Assembly: GCF_002803155.1 (NCBI RefSeq)
Contig: NZ_NNBP01000001.1
Span: 310,001-374,000 of the forward strand
From: Streptomyces sp. CB02959
GTDB taxonomy: Bacteria; Actinomycetota; Actinomycetes; Streptomycetales; Streptomycetaceae
Length of the DNA: 64,000 nt
Direction: 5' to 3'
Shown: one piece after another, positions 1 to 9,240 of the stretch
Layout of the letters: each line of letters opens with the position of its first letter
How positions within the stretch are numbered: the first letter of the stretch is position 1
Translations under genes and position numbers: made by a program
The notes under the pieces: model-generated
What the model saw: the letters and a program-made list of their open reading frames with translations, nothing else
What the model was told of the DNA's origin: nothing
Database searches by the model: none

Positions 1-342
1 TCCCTGGACAACTGGAGCGCCGACGCCGGCAACGTCGACGTCCACTACTCCTCCGGCATCGCCAACCACTTCTTCTACCTGCTGTCCGAGGGCAGCGGCC
101 CGAAGGACGCCAACGGCGACCACTACGACAGCCCGACCGCGGACGGCTCCAAGGTCACCGGCATCGGCCGGGACAAGGCCGAGAAGATCTGGTTCAAGGC
201 GCTGACCACGTACATGACGTCGACCACCGACTACAAGGCGGCCCGCGAGGCGACCGTCAAGGCGGCCACCGACCTCTACGGCGCGGGTGGCGCCGAGGTC
301 AAGGGCGTCGAGTCGGCCTGGGCCGGCGTCAACGTCAAGTGA
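1..342 (+). CDS. M4 (thermolysin-type) metalloprotease, C-terminal part only
   Basis: The window opens inside a gene; reading frame 1 runs to TGA at 340-342, giving about 113 residues. Near its start, VDVHYSSGIANHFFYLL matches the thermolysin-family segment carrying the catalytic His (thermolysin His231), and the final part (KAEKIWFKALTTYMT, then an alanine-rich end) is the usual alpha-helical C-terminal domain of secreted Streptomyces neutral proteases. The HExxH zinc site, prosequence and signal peptide must lie upstream of the window. The protein is expected to be an extracellular zinc endopeptidase. Two strong hairpins follow the stop codon, so transcription ends before glgE. The family call is firm; substrate is unknown. 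Confidence 0.85.
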   Translation, partial: SLDNWSADAGNVDVHYSSGIANHFFYLLSEGSGPKDANGDHYDSPTADGSKVTGIGRDKAEKIWFKALTTYMTSTTDYKAAREATVKAATDLYGAGGAEVKGVESAWAGVNVK

Positions 343-363
343 CACCCGGCAACAACGCATAGC

Positions 364-394
364 GTCAACCGGCCGCGCACCGCGGCCGGTTGAC
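364..394. terminator. Perfect 14-bp inverted repeat after the protease
   Basis: Positions 364-377 pair perfectly with 381-394 around a 3-nt loop. It lies 22 nt after the protease stop and has no T-tract, so it probably acts as an auxiliary hairpin ahead of the stronger terminator at 404-448. Confidence 0.6.
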
Positions 395-403
395 CGCACC
401 GCA

Positions 404-448
404 CCGGCGTGGCCGGGGGAGCGATCCCCCGGCCACGCCGGCTTTTTT
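404..448 (+). terminator. Rho-independent terminator of the protease gene
   Basis: A perfect 17-bp stem (404-420 with 425-441) closed by a GCGA tetraloop is followed by CTTTTTT at 442-448. This is a textbook intrinsic terminator for the upstream protease transcript. Confidence 0.92.
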
Positions 449-1095
449 CGGCCAGCTCTCCGCCGCCGATCCCCGCCGGGCGGCGGCGCCCACCGGCGCC
501 CCCGGCCCGCCGACCCCGCCCCGTACGGTCACCCGTTCGCCGATCGGCCACGCACGCCCCTCCCCCGGACAGGCATTCCGCCCCGCCCGCCCCAGCCCAG
601 GGGCGACCCCCCGGCGCCCCGTACTGCCGGGTCCGCCGATATGGCCAATTCCACCCCCTCAGGCGGTCTTGTACGGACTCCCGCACGGCGAGAGGCTGCG
701 GGGGTGGCGCCGACGGGCCCCGGCGCGGCAACGGACTTCCGCACACCGCAACTCCGCTGTGATCAGACCGAGTTGAGGAGGCGAACGCCGACCGTGTCAG
801 CACCGAGCCGCAGTCGCCCACCAGGGCGGCGGCCCGCGCCCACCGGAGCACACGGCGTGAGCGGTTACGTATCGGTAGTTCACATTCCCGCGGCTTTCCC
901 CCGCGCCGCACACGGGAAGGCTCACCGGGTACACCGCTCCGCACCCCCGGCCGGCGGGGCCCGATCCGGCCCGCCGTGCCATCCGCCAGCAGAGTGAAAG
1001 CGGACAGGAGCGCCCATGCCCGCACCCCGCCCCCCTGCCGTGGAGCGGATAGAAAGGACAAAACCCCTCAAAGCATCACAAACCCAGGTGAGCCC
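449..1095. other. Non-coding region upstream of glgE
   Basis: About 650 bases between the protease terminator and glgE. The long open frames here on both strands have atypical Arg/Pro/Gly-rich translations and look like high-GC shadows. The only candidate gene is a short frame at 794-997 (listed separately). The last 60 bases before glgE are comparatively A-rich (around 1050-1085), which fits a promoter or leader, but I cannot assign a convincing -35/-10 pair. Confidence 0.5.
794..997 (+). CDS. Possible 67-residue small protein upstream of glgE
   Basis: A GTG at 794 is preceded by GAGGAGG at 776-782, about 11 nt upstream, and the frame runs to TGA at 995-997. The product is basic and contains the non-repetitive core GYVSVVHIPAAFPRA, unlike the Arg/Pro strings of typical shadow frames here. 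It ends 98 nt before glgE and is on the same strand. I do not recognise the family. It could be a small regulatory or leader peptide, or chance; the ribosome site is the main support. Confidence 0.25.
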   Translation: MSAPSRSRPPGRRPAPTGAHGVSGYVSVVHIPAAFPRAAHGKAHRVHRSAPPAGGARSGPPCHPPAE

Positions 1096-3099
1096 ATGAT
1101 CGGTCGCATCCCTGTACTGGACATCCGCCCGCAGATCGATTGCGGCCGCCGCCCGGCCAAGGCCGTGGTGGACGAAACCTTCGAGGTCTCCGCCACGGTC
1201 TTCCGAGAAGGCCACGACGCGGTCGCCGCGAACGTGGTGCTGCGCAACCCGGCGGGCCGCTGCGGCCCGTGGACCCCGATGCGGGAGCAGGCACCGGGCA
1301 CCGACCGGTGGACCTGCGAGGTCACCCCCGACGTCGAGGGGCGCTGGACGTTCACCGTGGAGGCGTGGTCCGACCCGGTCTCCACCTGGCGCAAGCACGC
1401 CGCAGTCAAGATCCCGGCCGGTATCGACACCGAACTGGTCCTGGCCGAGGGCGCCGCACTGCACGAGCGGGCCGCCGGCGAGGTCCCCAAGAGCGACGGC
1501 CGGGAGTCGGTGCTGACCGCCGTCGACGCGCTGCGCGACGCCACCCTGCCGGCCGCCACCCGCCTGGCCGCCGCGCTCGCCCCGCAGGTCACCGAGGCGC
1601 TGGACCGCCACCCGCTGCGCGAACTGCTCACCGTCTCCCGCCCGATGCCGCTGGTCGTCGAGCGCCGAAGAGCCCTGTACGGCTCCTGGTACGAGCTCTT
1701 CCCGCGCTCCGAGGGCGCCGTGACCGCCCCGGACGGCACGGCCGTCGGCGGCACCCTGCGCACCGCCGCCGAGCGGCTGCCCGCGGTCGCCGCGATGGGC
1801 TTCGACGTGGTCTACCTCCCGCCCGTCCACCCGATCGGCACCACCCACCGCAAGGGCCCCAACAACGCGCTGTCCGCGGGGCCGCACGACGTCGGCTCCC
1901 CCTGGGCCATCGGGTCGCCGGCCGGCGGCCACGACGCGCTCCACCCGGACCTGGGCACCTTCGAGGACTTCGACCACTTCGTACGGACCGCCCGCGACCT
2001 GCGGATGGAGGTGGCACTGGACTTCGCCCTCCAGTGCTCCCCGGACCACCCCTGGGTCACCCTGCACCCGCAGTGGTTCCACCACCGCGCCGACGGCTCC
2101 GTCGCCTACGCGGAGAACCCGCCGAAGAAGTACCAGGACATCTATCCGATCGCCTTCGACGCCGACTTCCGCGGGCTGGTCCGGGAGACCGAGCGGCTGC
2201 TGCGCTTCTGGATGGCCAAGGGCGTCCGGATCTTCCGGGTGGACAACCCGCACACCAAGCCGGTGGCCTTCTGGGAGAAGGTCCTCAGCGACATCAACCG
2301 CACCGACCCCGACGTGCTCTTCCTGGCCGAGGCGTTCACCCGCCCGGCGATGCTGCACACCCTCGCCCAGGTCGGCTTCCAGCAGTCGTACACCTACTTC
2401 ACCTGGCGCAACACCAAGCAGGAGCTGACCGACTACCTCACCGAGCTGAGCGGCGAGAGCGCCGGCTACCTGCGGCCCAACTTCTTCGTGAACACCCCCG
2501 ACATCCTGCACGCGCACCTCCAGGAGGGCGGCCGCCCGGCCTTCGAGGCCCGCGCCGTCCTGGCCGCCACCCTCTCCCCCACCTGGGGCGTCTACGCGGG
2601 CTACGAACTGTGCGAGGCGACCGCACTGCGGCCCGGCAGCGAGGAGTACCTGGACTCCGAGAAGTACCAGCTCAGGCCCCGCGACTGGGACACCGCGGCC
2701 CGCACGGGGCGGACCATCGCCCCGCTGATCACCGCCCTCAACCGCATCCGTCGCCGCCATCCCGCCCTGCAACAGCTGCGCAACCTGCACTTCCACCAGG
2801 TCGACAACGACGCCGTCCTCGCGTACTCCAAGCGCGCGGGAAACGGCGCGGAAGCCGACACGGTGCTCACGGTGGTCAACCTCGACCCGCACCACACCCA
2901 CGAGGCGACGGTGTCGTTGGACATGCCGGAACTCGGCCTCGGCCGGCACGAGTCCTTCCCGGTGCGCGACGAGCTCACCGGCGACACCTACCACTGGGGC
3001 AGGGACAACTATGTGCGCCTGGAGCCGGGCAGCTCACTCGCGCCGGCTCACGTGCTGTCGCTGCGACCGTCCTCACCGATCGGAGGGTCACCCAATTGA
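1096..3099 (+). CDS. glgE: GlgE, alpha-1,4-glucan:maltose-1-phosphate maltosyltransferase
   Basis: A 667-residue GH13_3 enzyme that transfers maltose from alpha-maltose-1-phosphate to the non-reducing end of alpha-1,4-glucans, releasing phosphate. The N-terminus [18 protein letters not shown] is characteristic of GlgE. The GH13 catalytic core is present: Asp383 in [10 protein letters not shown] (nucleophile) and Glu412 in LAEAFTRP (acid/base). Length is close to the S. coelicolor enzyme (about 675). ATG 1096 is chosen over upstream in-frame starts because AGGTGA at 1085-1090 is properly spaced. It overlaps treS by 4 nt at its stop, so the two are translationally coupled. In S. coelicolor this pathway is developmentally controlled; here the promoter is not identified. 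Confidence 0.97.
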   Translation: MIGRIPVLDIRPQIDCGRRPAKAVVDETFEVSATVFREGHDAVAANVVLRNPAGRCGPWTPMREQAPGTDRWTCEVTPDVEGRWTFTVEAWSDPVSTWRKHAAVKIPAGIDTELVLAEGAALHERAAGEVPKSDGRESVLTAVDALRDATLPAATRLAAALAPQVTEALDRHPLRELLTVSRPMPLVVERRRALYGSWYELFPRSEGAVTAPDGTAVGGTLRTAAERLPAVAAMGFDVVYLPPVHPIGTTHRKGPNNALSAGPHDVGSPWAIGSPAGGHDALHPDLGTFEDFDHFVRTARDLRMEVALDFALQCSPDHPWVTLHPQWFHHRADGSVAYAENPPKKYQDIYPIAFDADFRGLVRETERLLRFWMAKGVRIFRVDNPHTKPVAFWEKVLSDINRTDPDVLFLAEAFTRPAMLHTLAQVGFQQSYTYFTWRNTKQELTDYLTELSGESAGYLRPNFFVNTPDILHAHLQEGGRPAFEARAVLAATLSPTWGVYAGYELCEATALRPGSEEYLDSEKYQLRPRDWDTAARTGRTIAPLITALNRIRRRHPALQQLRNLHFHQVDNDAVLAYSKRAGNGAEADTVLTVVNLDPHHTHEATVSLDMPELGLGRHESFPVRDELTGDTYHWGRDNYVRLEPGSSLAPAHVLSLRPSSPIGGSPN

Positions 3100-4823
3100 T
3101 CGTCAATGAGCCTGTTCCCGACACGTTCGAAGACACCCCGGCGAAGGACCGCGACCCCGACTGGTTCAAACGGGCGGTCTTCTACGAGGTGCTGGTCCGC
3201 TCCTTCCAGGACAGCAACGGCGACGGAGTCGGGGACCTCAAAGGCATCACGGCCAAGCTCGACTACCTGCAGTGGCTGGGGGTGGACTGCCTCTGGCTGC
3301 CGCCGTTCTTCAAATCCCCGCTGCGGGACGGCGGCTACGACGTCGCGGACTACACCGCGGTGCTCCCCGAATTCGGCGACCTGGCCGACTTCGTGGAGTT
3401 CGTGGACGCCGCCCACCAGCGCGGCATGCGGGTCATCATCGACATGGTGATGAACCACACCAGCGACCAGCACCCGTGGTTCCAGGAGTCCCGCACCGAT
3501 CCGGACGGCCCGTACGGCGACTACTACGTCTGGGCGGACGACGACAAGCAGTACGCCGACGCTCGGATCATCTTCGTCGACACCGAGGTCTCCAACTGGA
3601 CCTTCGACCCGGTCCGCAAGCAGTACTACTGGCACCGCTTCTTCTCCCACCAGCCGGACCTCAACTACGAGAACCCGGCGGTCCAGGAGGAGATGATCTC
3701 GGCCCTGCGCTTCTGGCTCGACCTGGGCATCGACGGCTTCCGGCTGGACGCGGTGCCCTACCTCTACGCCGAGGAGGGCACCAACTGCGAGAACCTGCCG
3801 GCCTCGCACGCCTTCCTCAAGCGGGTCCGCGCCGAGATCGACGCGCAGTACCCGGACACCGTGCTGCTCGCCGAGGCCAACCAGTGGCCGGAGGACGTGG
3901 TCGACTACTTCGGCGACTACGCGGTCGGCGGCGACGAGTGCCACATGGCCTTCCACTTCCCGGTCATGCCACGCATCTTCATGGCGGTCCGCCGGGAATC
4001 CCGCTACCCGGTCTCGGAGATCCTCGCCAAGACCCCGCAGATCCCCTCCGGCTGCCAGTGGGGCATCTTCCTCCGCAACCACGACGAGCTGACCCTCGAA
4101 ATGGTCACGGACGAAGAACGCGACTACATGTACGCGGAGTACGCCAAGGACCCGCGGATGCGCGCCAACATCGGCATCCGCCGCCGCCTGGCCTCCCTCC
4201 TGGACAACGACCGCAACCAGATCGAGCTGTTCACCGCGCTGCTGCTGTCCCTGCCCGGCTCGCCGATCCTCTACTACGGCGACGAGATCGGGATGGGCGA
4301 CAACATCTGGCTCGGCGACCGGGACGCGGTGCGCACCCCGATGCAGTGGACCCCGGACCGCAACGCCGGGTTCTCCTCCTGCGACCCCGGCCGGCTGTTC
4401 CTGCCGACCATCATGGACCCGGTCTACGGCTACCAGGTCACCAACGTCGAGGCCGCGATGAGCTCGCCCTCGTCGCTGCTGCACTGGACCCGCCGGATGA
4501 TCGAGATCCGCAAGCAGAACCCGGCCTTCGGGCTCGGCAGCTACACCGAGCTGCCGTCGTCCAACCCCGCGGTGCTGGCCTACCTCCGGGAATCCCCGGG
4601 CAAGGACGGCACCGACGACGACCTGGTGCTGTGCGTGAACAACTTCTCCCGCTTCGCGCAACCCACCGAGCTGGACCTCCAGGCGTTCAGCGGCCGCCAT
4701 CCGGTGGAACTCATCGGCGGCGTCCGCTTCCCCGCGATCGGCAAGCTGCCGTACCTGCTGACCCTGGCGGGCCACGGCTTCTACTGGTTCCGACTCCGCA
4801 GGAACGCGCACCAGGCGGGCTAG
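3096..4823 (+). CDS. treS: TreS, trehalose synthase (maltose alpha-D-glucosyltransferase)
   Basis: A 575-residue GH13 enzyme that interconverts trehalose and maltose, feeding maltose to the Mak kinase. Catalytic residues are visible: Asp218 in FRLDAV, Glu260 in LLAEANQW and Asp330 in [18 protein letters not shown] and RTPMQW are further typical TreS stretches. The likely start is TTG 3096, which overlaps the glgE stop (TTGA) and is preceded by GGAGGG at 3081-3086; an ATG at 3106 is out of frame. No maltokinase domain is fused at the C-terminus, consistent with the separate mak gene. An intrinsic terminator at 4908-4945 follows it. Confidence 0.96.
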   Translation: MIVNEPVPDTFEDTPAKDRDPDWFKRAVFYEVLVRSFQDSNGDGVGDLKGITAKLDYLQWLGVDCLWLPPFFKSPLRDGGYDVADYTAVLPEFGDLADFVEFVDAAHQRGMRVIIDMVMNHTSDQHPWFQESRTDPDGPYGDYYVWADDDKQYADARIIFVDTEVSNWTFDPVRKQYYWHRFFSHQPDLNYENPAVQEEMISALRFWLDLGIDGFRLDAVPYLYAEEGTNCENLPASHAFLKRVRAEIDAQYPDTVLLAEANQWPEDVVDYFGDYAVGGDECHMAFHFPVMPRIFMAVRRESRYPVSEILAKTPQIPSGCQWGIFLRNHDELTLEMVTDEERDYMYAEYAKDPRMRANIGIRRRLASLLDNDRNQIELFTALLLSLPGSPILYYGDEIGMGDNIWLGDRDAVRTPMQWTPDRNAGFSSCDPGRLFLPTIMDPVYGYQVTNVEAAMSSPSSLLHWTRRMIEIRKQNPAFGLGSYTELPSSNPAVLAYLRESPGKDGTDDDLVLCVNNFSRFAQPTELDLQAFSGRHPVELIGGVRFPAIGKLPYLLTLAGHGFYWFRLRRNAHQAG

Positions 4824-5205
4824 GTCGCGTCCGATGGACCAGGGTCGGACCGGCCCCAGGGCCCGGCGGAACCGTGCCGTCACCGGATCCGGCCCCCGGG
4901 AAGTCCTCGCCCGTACGCGACCGTCCGGCGCGTACGGGCGTTTTTCGACCTTTCGCTCGGGCAACCTCCCTACTACCGCACGGGCCGGGTGGGCCATGGA
5001 CGGTCCCCGGGCCCGGGTGGGCGCCCCTGCTCGTGAGAGCTCGGGGAGGGCACCGCCGCGCAGCGAAGCGAACGTCGAAAACGCCGAAAACGCCACGCCG
5101 TACGGACGATCTAGCCCGACACGTCCCGCACGGCCGCATCGTAAAGGCCGCATTCCGGGACACTTTGCCCTGTCTGTCGTGTGCCCGGGGAAAGGACGCG
5201 ACGCC
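4824..5205. other. Intergenic region between treS and mak
   Basis: Contains a strong terminator at 4908-4945 and then about 260 bases before mak. The direct repeat GAAAACGCC occurs twice in tandem near 5076-5095. A mak promoter is expected in the second half, but I cannot place one with confidence. Open frames crossing this region look like extensions of real genes rather than separate genes. Confidence 0.5.
4908..4945 (+). terminator. Intrinsic terminator after treS
   Basis: Perfect 12-bp stem (4908-4919 with 4929-4940), 9-nt loop, then TTTTT at 4941-4945. It sits inside what is usually regarded as one glg gene cluster, so mak-glgB may have their own promoter or be expressed by read-through. 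Confidence 0.88.
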
Positions 5206-6663
5206 ATGTCGGACACCGCCTCGACCCGCGCCACCCGCCACACCCCTGACCGCTCACCGGTCGCCGCACCCGATCTGCTGTCCTCACTGGTGCCGCTGCT
5301 GGCCGAGTGGGTGCCGCGACAGCGCTGGTTCGCCGGCAAGGGACGGCTGCTCACCGGCTTCACGCTGGTCGCCGCGACCGAACTGCTGCCGGGCACCGGC
5401 GAAGGCGGCGCGCCGGGCCTGCTCCAGCTGCTGGTCCGCGCCCAGCAGAGCGCCCCGCCCGGCCGCGCCCCGACCGTCGGCGACTGCTACCAGCTGCTGC
5501 TGGGCACCCACCCCGCGCCGCCGCCGCACCTGGCGCCCGCGGTGGTCGGCCGCCCGACCGGCGGCCCGCTGCGCGGCCGCACCGTCTACGACGCGCTGCT
5601 GGACAACCGGCTGTGCGGGCTGCTGCTGGAGCGGCTGCGGGTGCCGGGCCGGATCGGGGCGCTGCGCTTCTGCCGCGAACCGGACGTCGACATCCCCTCC
5701 GGGCTGACCGCCCGGCCGATCGCGGTGGAGCAGTCCAACTCCTCGATCGTCTATGGCGATACGTTCATCCTGAAGGTCTTCCGGCGGATCGAGCCGGGGA
5801 TCAACCCGGATCTGGAGCTGCCGCGGGCACTGGCCGGCGCCCAGTGCGCCCGGGTGCCGGCGCCCGCCGCGTGGTTCGAGTCGGCGACCCCCGAGGACGG
5901 CGGTGAGGCGACGACCCTGGGCGTCCTCCAGCCCTTCCTCGCCGGCTCCGCCGACGGCTGGCAACTGGCCCTCGACGCACTCGCGGTCCGCGCCGACTTC
6001 ACCCGCTCGGCGCGGGCCCTCGGCCACGCCACCGCCGAGGTGCACACCGCGCTCGCCCAGGCGCTGCCCACCACCGAGCTTCGCCGCCCGCAGCTGGACG
6101 CGATCGCCGCCCAGATGAACGAGCGGCTGGAGGCCACCGCCCGCGCGGTGCCGGTGCTCCAGCCCTACCGGGCGCGGCTGCGGACCGCGTTCGACGCGCT
6201 CGCCGCGATGGGGCACGACGGCCGCAGTTGGGCCGCCCAGCGCATCCACGGCGATCTGCACCTGGGGCAGACGCTGCGCTCCGTCGAGGGGGGCCGCTGG
6301 GCGCTGATCGACTTCGAGGGCGAACCGGCCCGGCCGCTGACCGAGCGGCGCCGCCCGCAGCCGGCCGTCCGCGATGTCGCCGCGATGCTCCGCTCGTTCG
6401 ACTACGCCGCCCGCAGCGGCCCGGCCGGCGGCGACCCGTGGGCGCTGGACTGGGCCCACCGCACCCGTGCCGCGTACTGCCTGGGCTATGCCGAGGCCGG
6501 CGGCCTGGACCCGCGCTCCGCCCCGGAGCTGATGCGGGCCTACGAGACCGACAAGGCCGTCTACGAGGTGCTGTACGAGGCCCGGCACCGGCCCGACTGG
6601 CTGGCGGTGCCGATGGCGGCGATCCGGCGGCTGGCGGCCTGCGGGGACCCGGGGGCCGGCTGA
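5206..6663 (+). CDS. mak: Maltokinase (Mak/Pep2)
   Basis: A 485-residue ATP-dependent maltose kinase producing maltose-1-phosphate, the donor for GlgE. The N-terminal WFAGKGR motif is typical of Mak and maltokinase-TreS fusions, and the kinase core shows RIHGDLHLGQTL (catalytic loop) and ALIDFEGEPARPL (DFG-like metal-binding loop) near residues 345-380. ATG 5206 has GGGGAAAGG 10-18 nt upstream and is followed by MSDTASTRA. The gene precedes glgB by 105 nt and probably shares its transcript. Together TreS, Mak, GlgE and GlgB form the complete trehalose-to-glucan route. Length is normal, with no sign of damage. Confidence 0.94.
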   Translation: MSDTASTRATRHTPDRSPVAAPDLLSSLVPLLAEWVPRQRWFAGKGRLLTGFTLVAATELLPGTGEGGAPGLLQLLVRAQQSAPPGRAPTVGDCYQLLLGTHPAPPPHLAPAVVGRPTGGPLRGRTVYDALLDNRLCGLLLERLRVPGRIGALRFCREPDVDIPSGLTARPIAVEQSNSSIVYGDTFILKVFRRIEPGINPDLELPRALAGAQCARVPAPAAWFESATPEDGGEATTLGVLQPFLAGSADGWQLALDALAVRADFTRSARALGHATAEVHTALAQALPTTELRRPQLDAIAAQMNERLEATARAVPVLQPYRARLRTAFDALAAMGHDGRSWAAQRIHGDLHLGQTLRSVEGGRWALIDFEGEPARPLTERRRPQPAVRDVAAMLRSFDYAARSGPAGGDPWALDWAHRTRAAYCLGYAEAGGLDPRSAPELMRAYETDKAVYEVLYEARHRPDWLAVPMAAIRRLAACGDPGAG

Positions 6664-6768
6664 GTCCGCGCCCGTGGGGCGGCCGGTGCCGGCCCCGCCC
6701 CGTACGCCGTCCGCCGTCCGCCGTCCGCCCGGAACCGACCGACCGATCCCGCCGAGGAGGCCCCACCC

Positions 6769-9075
6769 GTGACCGCCCGCCCCTCTCCCCCCGCCACCCC
6801 CGATCCCGCACCCCGCCCGGCCCCGGCCGGTGCGGCCCCGACCGGCCCGGCCTCGGTGCGCCCGGCCGCCGGCGGTTCCGGCGTGCGCCGGGCCGCGCCG
6901 CTCTCCGCCGAGGACCGCGGGCGGCTGCTCGCCGGGGCGCACCACGACCCGCACGCCCTGCTCGGTGCGCACCCGGTGCCCGGCGGGCTGGCCGTCCGGG
7001 CCCTGCGGCCGTTCGCCGAGGCCGTCACGGTGGTGGCGCCGGGGCTGCGGGCGACGCTGCACTCCGAGGGGGACGGCCTGTTCTCGGGGCTGCTGCCGCT
7101 CCGGGACATCCCCGACTACGCGCTGCTGGTCGACTACGGCGACACCGCCTCGACCGCGCCGGACCCGTACCGCTTCCTGCCGGCCCTCGGCGAACTGGAC
7201 CTGCACCTGTTCGCCGAGGGCCGGCACGAGCAGCTGTGGCAGGCGCTCGGGGCGCACGTCATGACGCACCAGGGGGTGGCCGGCACCCGCTTCACCGTGT
7301 GGGCGCCCAACGCCCGGGGGGTCCGGGTGGTGGGGAACTTCAACCGCTGGGACGGCACCGGCGCCCCGATGCGGTCGCTGGGCTCGTCCGGGGTGTGGGA
7401 GCTGTTCCTGCCGGGCCTCGGCGAGGGCGAGCTGTACAAGTTCGAGATCACCCGGCCGGACGGGTCGAAGACGGTCCGGGCCGACCCGATGGCCCGCCGC
7501 ACCGAGTGCCCGCCGGCCACCGCCTCGGTGGTGCACGCCTCGCACTACGGGTGGCGGGACGCCGACTGGATGGCCCGGCGCGGCGAGCGCCCCGTGCACG
7601 CCTCCCCCTTCTCCGTCTACGAGCTGCACCTCCCCTCCTGGCGACCCGGCCTGACGTACCGCCAACTCGCCGCGCAGCTGCCCCCGTACGTCAAGGACCT
7701 GGGCTTCACCCACGTCGAGTTCATGCCGGTGGCGGAGCACCCCTTCGGCGGCTCCTGGGGCTACCAGGTGACCGGTTTCTACGCGCCCACCGCCCGGATG
7801 GGCACCCCGGACGACTTCAAGTTCCTCGTCGACGCCCTGCACCGGGCCGGGATCGGGGTGCTGATGGACTGGGTGCCGGCGCACTTCCCGCGGGACGACT
7901 GGGCGCTGGCGGAGTTCGACGGGCGGCCGCTGTACGAGCCCGGGGACCCGGCGCGGGCCGCCCACCCCGACTGGGGCACGCTGGAGTTCGACTACGGCCG
8001 CACCGAGGTGCGGAACTTCCTGGTCGCCAACGCGGTGTACTGGTGCGAGGAGTTCCACATCGACGGGCTGCGGGTGGACGCGGTCGCCTCGATGCTCTAC
8101 CTCGACTACTCGCGGGAGGAGGGCGGCTGGACGCCGAACGTCCACGGCGGCCGGGAGAACCTCGACGCGGTCGCCTTCCTCCAGGAGATGAACGCGACGG
8201 TCTACCGCCGCTGCCCCGGTGTCGTCACCGTCGCCGAGGAGTCCACGGCCTGGGACGGCGTCACCCGCGCCACGCACCATGTGGGGCCGGGCGGCTTCGG
8301 CGGGCTGGGCTTCGGGCTGAAGTGGAACATGGGCTGGATGCACGACTCCCTCGGCTACGTCGAGAAGGAGCCGGTGCACCGCAAGTACCACCACGGCGAG
8401 ATGACGTTCTCCATGGTCTACGCCTACTCGGAGAACTACGTGCTGCCGATCTCGCACGACGAGGTGGTGCACGGCAAGCGCGCGCTGGTGTCGAAGATGC
8501 CCGGCGACTGGTGGCAGCAGCGCGCCAACCACCGGGCGTACCTGGGCTTCATGTGGGCCCACCCGGGCAAGCAACTGCTCTTCATGGGGCAGGAGTTCGC
8601 CCAGGGCGCGGAGTGGGCCGAGCGGCACGGCCCGGACTGGTGGCTGCTGGATCCGTCCTACGAGGCGGAGTCGGACCACCGGGGCGTGCGCGACCTGGTC
8701 CGGGAGCTGAACCGCCGCTACACGGCCACCCCCGCGCTGTGGGAGCGCGACACCGACCCGGCCGGCTTCTCCTGGATCGACGGCGACGCCGGTGAGGACA
8801 ACGTCTTCTCCTTCCTCCGCCACGCCGCCGACGGCAGCCCGCTGATCGCGGTCAGCAACTTCTCCCCCGTCGTCCGGCACGACTACCGGCTGGGCGTCCC
8901 CGGCGACGTCCCCGTCTGGCGCGAGGTCCTCAACACCGACGACCCGTGCTTCGGCGGCAGCGGGATCGCCAACGCCGATCCGCTGAAGACCGAGCCGGTC
9001 CCCTGGAACGGCCGCCGCACCTCGGTCGCCGTGGTGCTGCCCCCGCTGGCCACGGTCTGGCTGGCGCCCGCCTGA
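6769..9075 (+). CDS. glgB: GlgB, 1,4-alpha-glucan branching enzyme
   Basis: A 768-residue GH13 branching enzyme introducing alpha-1,6 branches into the glucan made by GlgE. After a low-complexity Ala/Pro N-terminus (about residues 1-45) come the N1 module ([11 protein letters not shown]), a CBM48-like domain ([21 protein letters not shown]) and the catalytic barrel with [17 protein letters not shown] (Asp437), TVAEEST (Glu490 or 491) and [10 protein letters not shown]. The chosen start is GTG 6769 with GAGGAGG at 6754-6760. It is the last gene of the cluster and is followed by hairpins facing the convergent dctA. Confidence 0.97.
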   Translation: MTARPSPPATPDPAPRPAPAGAAPTGPASVRPAAGGSGVRRAAPLSAEDRGRLLAGAHHDPHALLGAHPVPGGLAVRALRPFAEAVTVVAPGLRATLHSEGDGLFSGLLPLRDIPDYALLVDYGDTASTAPDPYRFLPALGELDLHLFAEGRHEQLWQALGAHVMTHQGVAGTRFTVWAPNARGVRVVGNFNRWDGTGAPMRSLGSSGVWELFLPGLGEGELYKFEITRPDGSKTVRADPMARRTECPPATASVVHASHYGWRDADWMARRGERPVHASPFSVYELHLPSWRPGLTYRQLAAQLPPYVKDLGFTHVEFMPVAEHPFGGSWGYQVTGFYAPTARMGTPDDFKFLVDALHRAGIGVLMDWVPAHFPRDDWALAEFDGRPLYEPGDPARAAHPDWGTLEFDYGRTEVRNFLVANAVYWCEEFHIDGLRVDAVASMLYLDYSREEGGWTPNVHGGRENLDAVAFLQEMNATVYRRCPGVVTVAEESTAWDGVTRATHHVGPGGFGGLGFGLKWNMGWMHDSLGYVEKEPVHRKYHHGEMTFSMVYAYSENYVLPISHDEVVHGKRALVSKMPGDWWQQRANHRAYLGFMWAHPGKQLLFMGQEFAQGAEWAERHGPDWWLLDPSYEAESDHRGVRDLVRELNRRYTATPALWERDTDPAGFSWIDGDAGEDNVFSFLRHAADGSPLIAVSNFSPVVRHDYRLGVPGDVPVWREVLNTDDPCFGGSGIANADPLKTEPVPWNGRRTSVAVVLPPLATVWLAPA

Positions 9076-9080
9076 GGACG

Positions 9081-9118
9081 CCGGGCCGCCGCCGGCCACA
9101 GACCCGGCGGCGGCCCGG
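9081..9118. terminator. Convergent terminator hairpin between glgB and dctA
   Basis: Perfect 15-bp stem (9081-9095 with 9104-9118) and 8-nt loop directly after the glgB stop. No T-tract. A second, weaker hairpin (9134-9143 with 9155-9164, 10 bp) follows. Both lie between converging genes and may work in either direction. Confidence 0.7.
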
Positions 9119-9240
9119 TCCGGCGGCGCGCGGAAGGGGCGGGCGCCCGCGGCACCCGCCCCTTCTCCCCTCCTGCGCGCCCAAGGCACCGCCCGGTGCG
9201 GCGGCCGGTCCGATCCCACCGGGCCGGCCCCGGGCGAGCG

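Noticed and set aside
276..1061. Minus-strand 261-residue frame upstream of glgE
   Set aside because: Arg/Gly/Pro-rich, crosses the protease terminators and has no good ribosome site.
922..2994. Long minus-strand frame opposite glgE
   Set aside because: Val/Gly/Arg/Asp-rich translation typical of antisense frames in high-GC DNA; glgE is unambiguous on the plus strand.
5284..9219. A 1311-residue minus-strand frame opposite mak and glgB
   Set aside because: Spans two well-supported genes on the other strand and lacks any recognisable motif.
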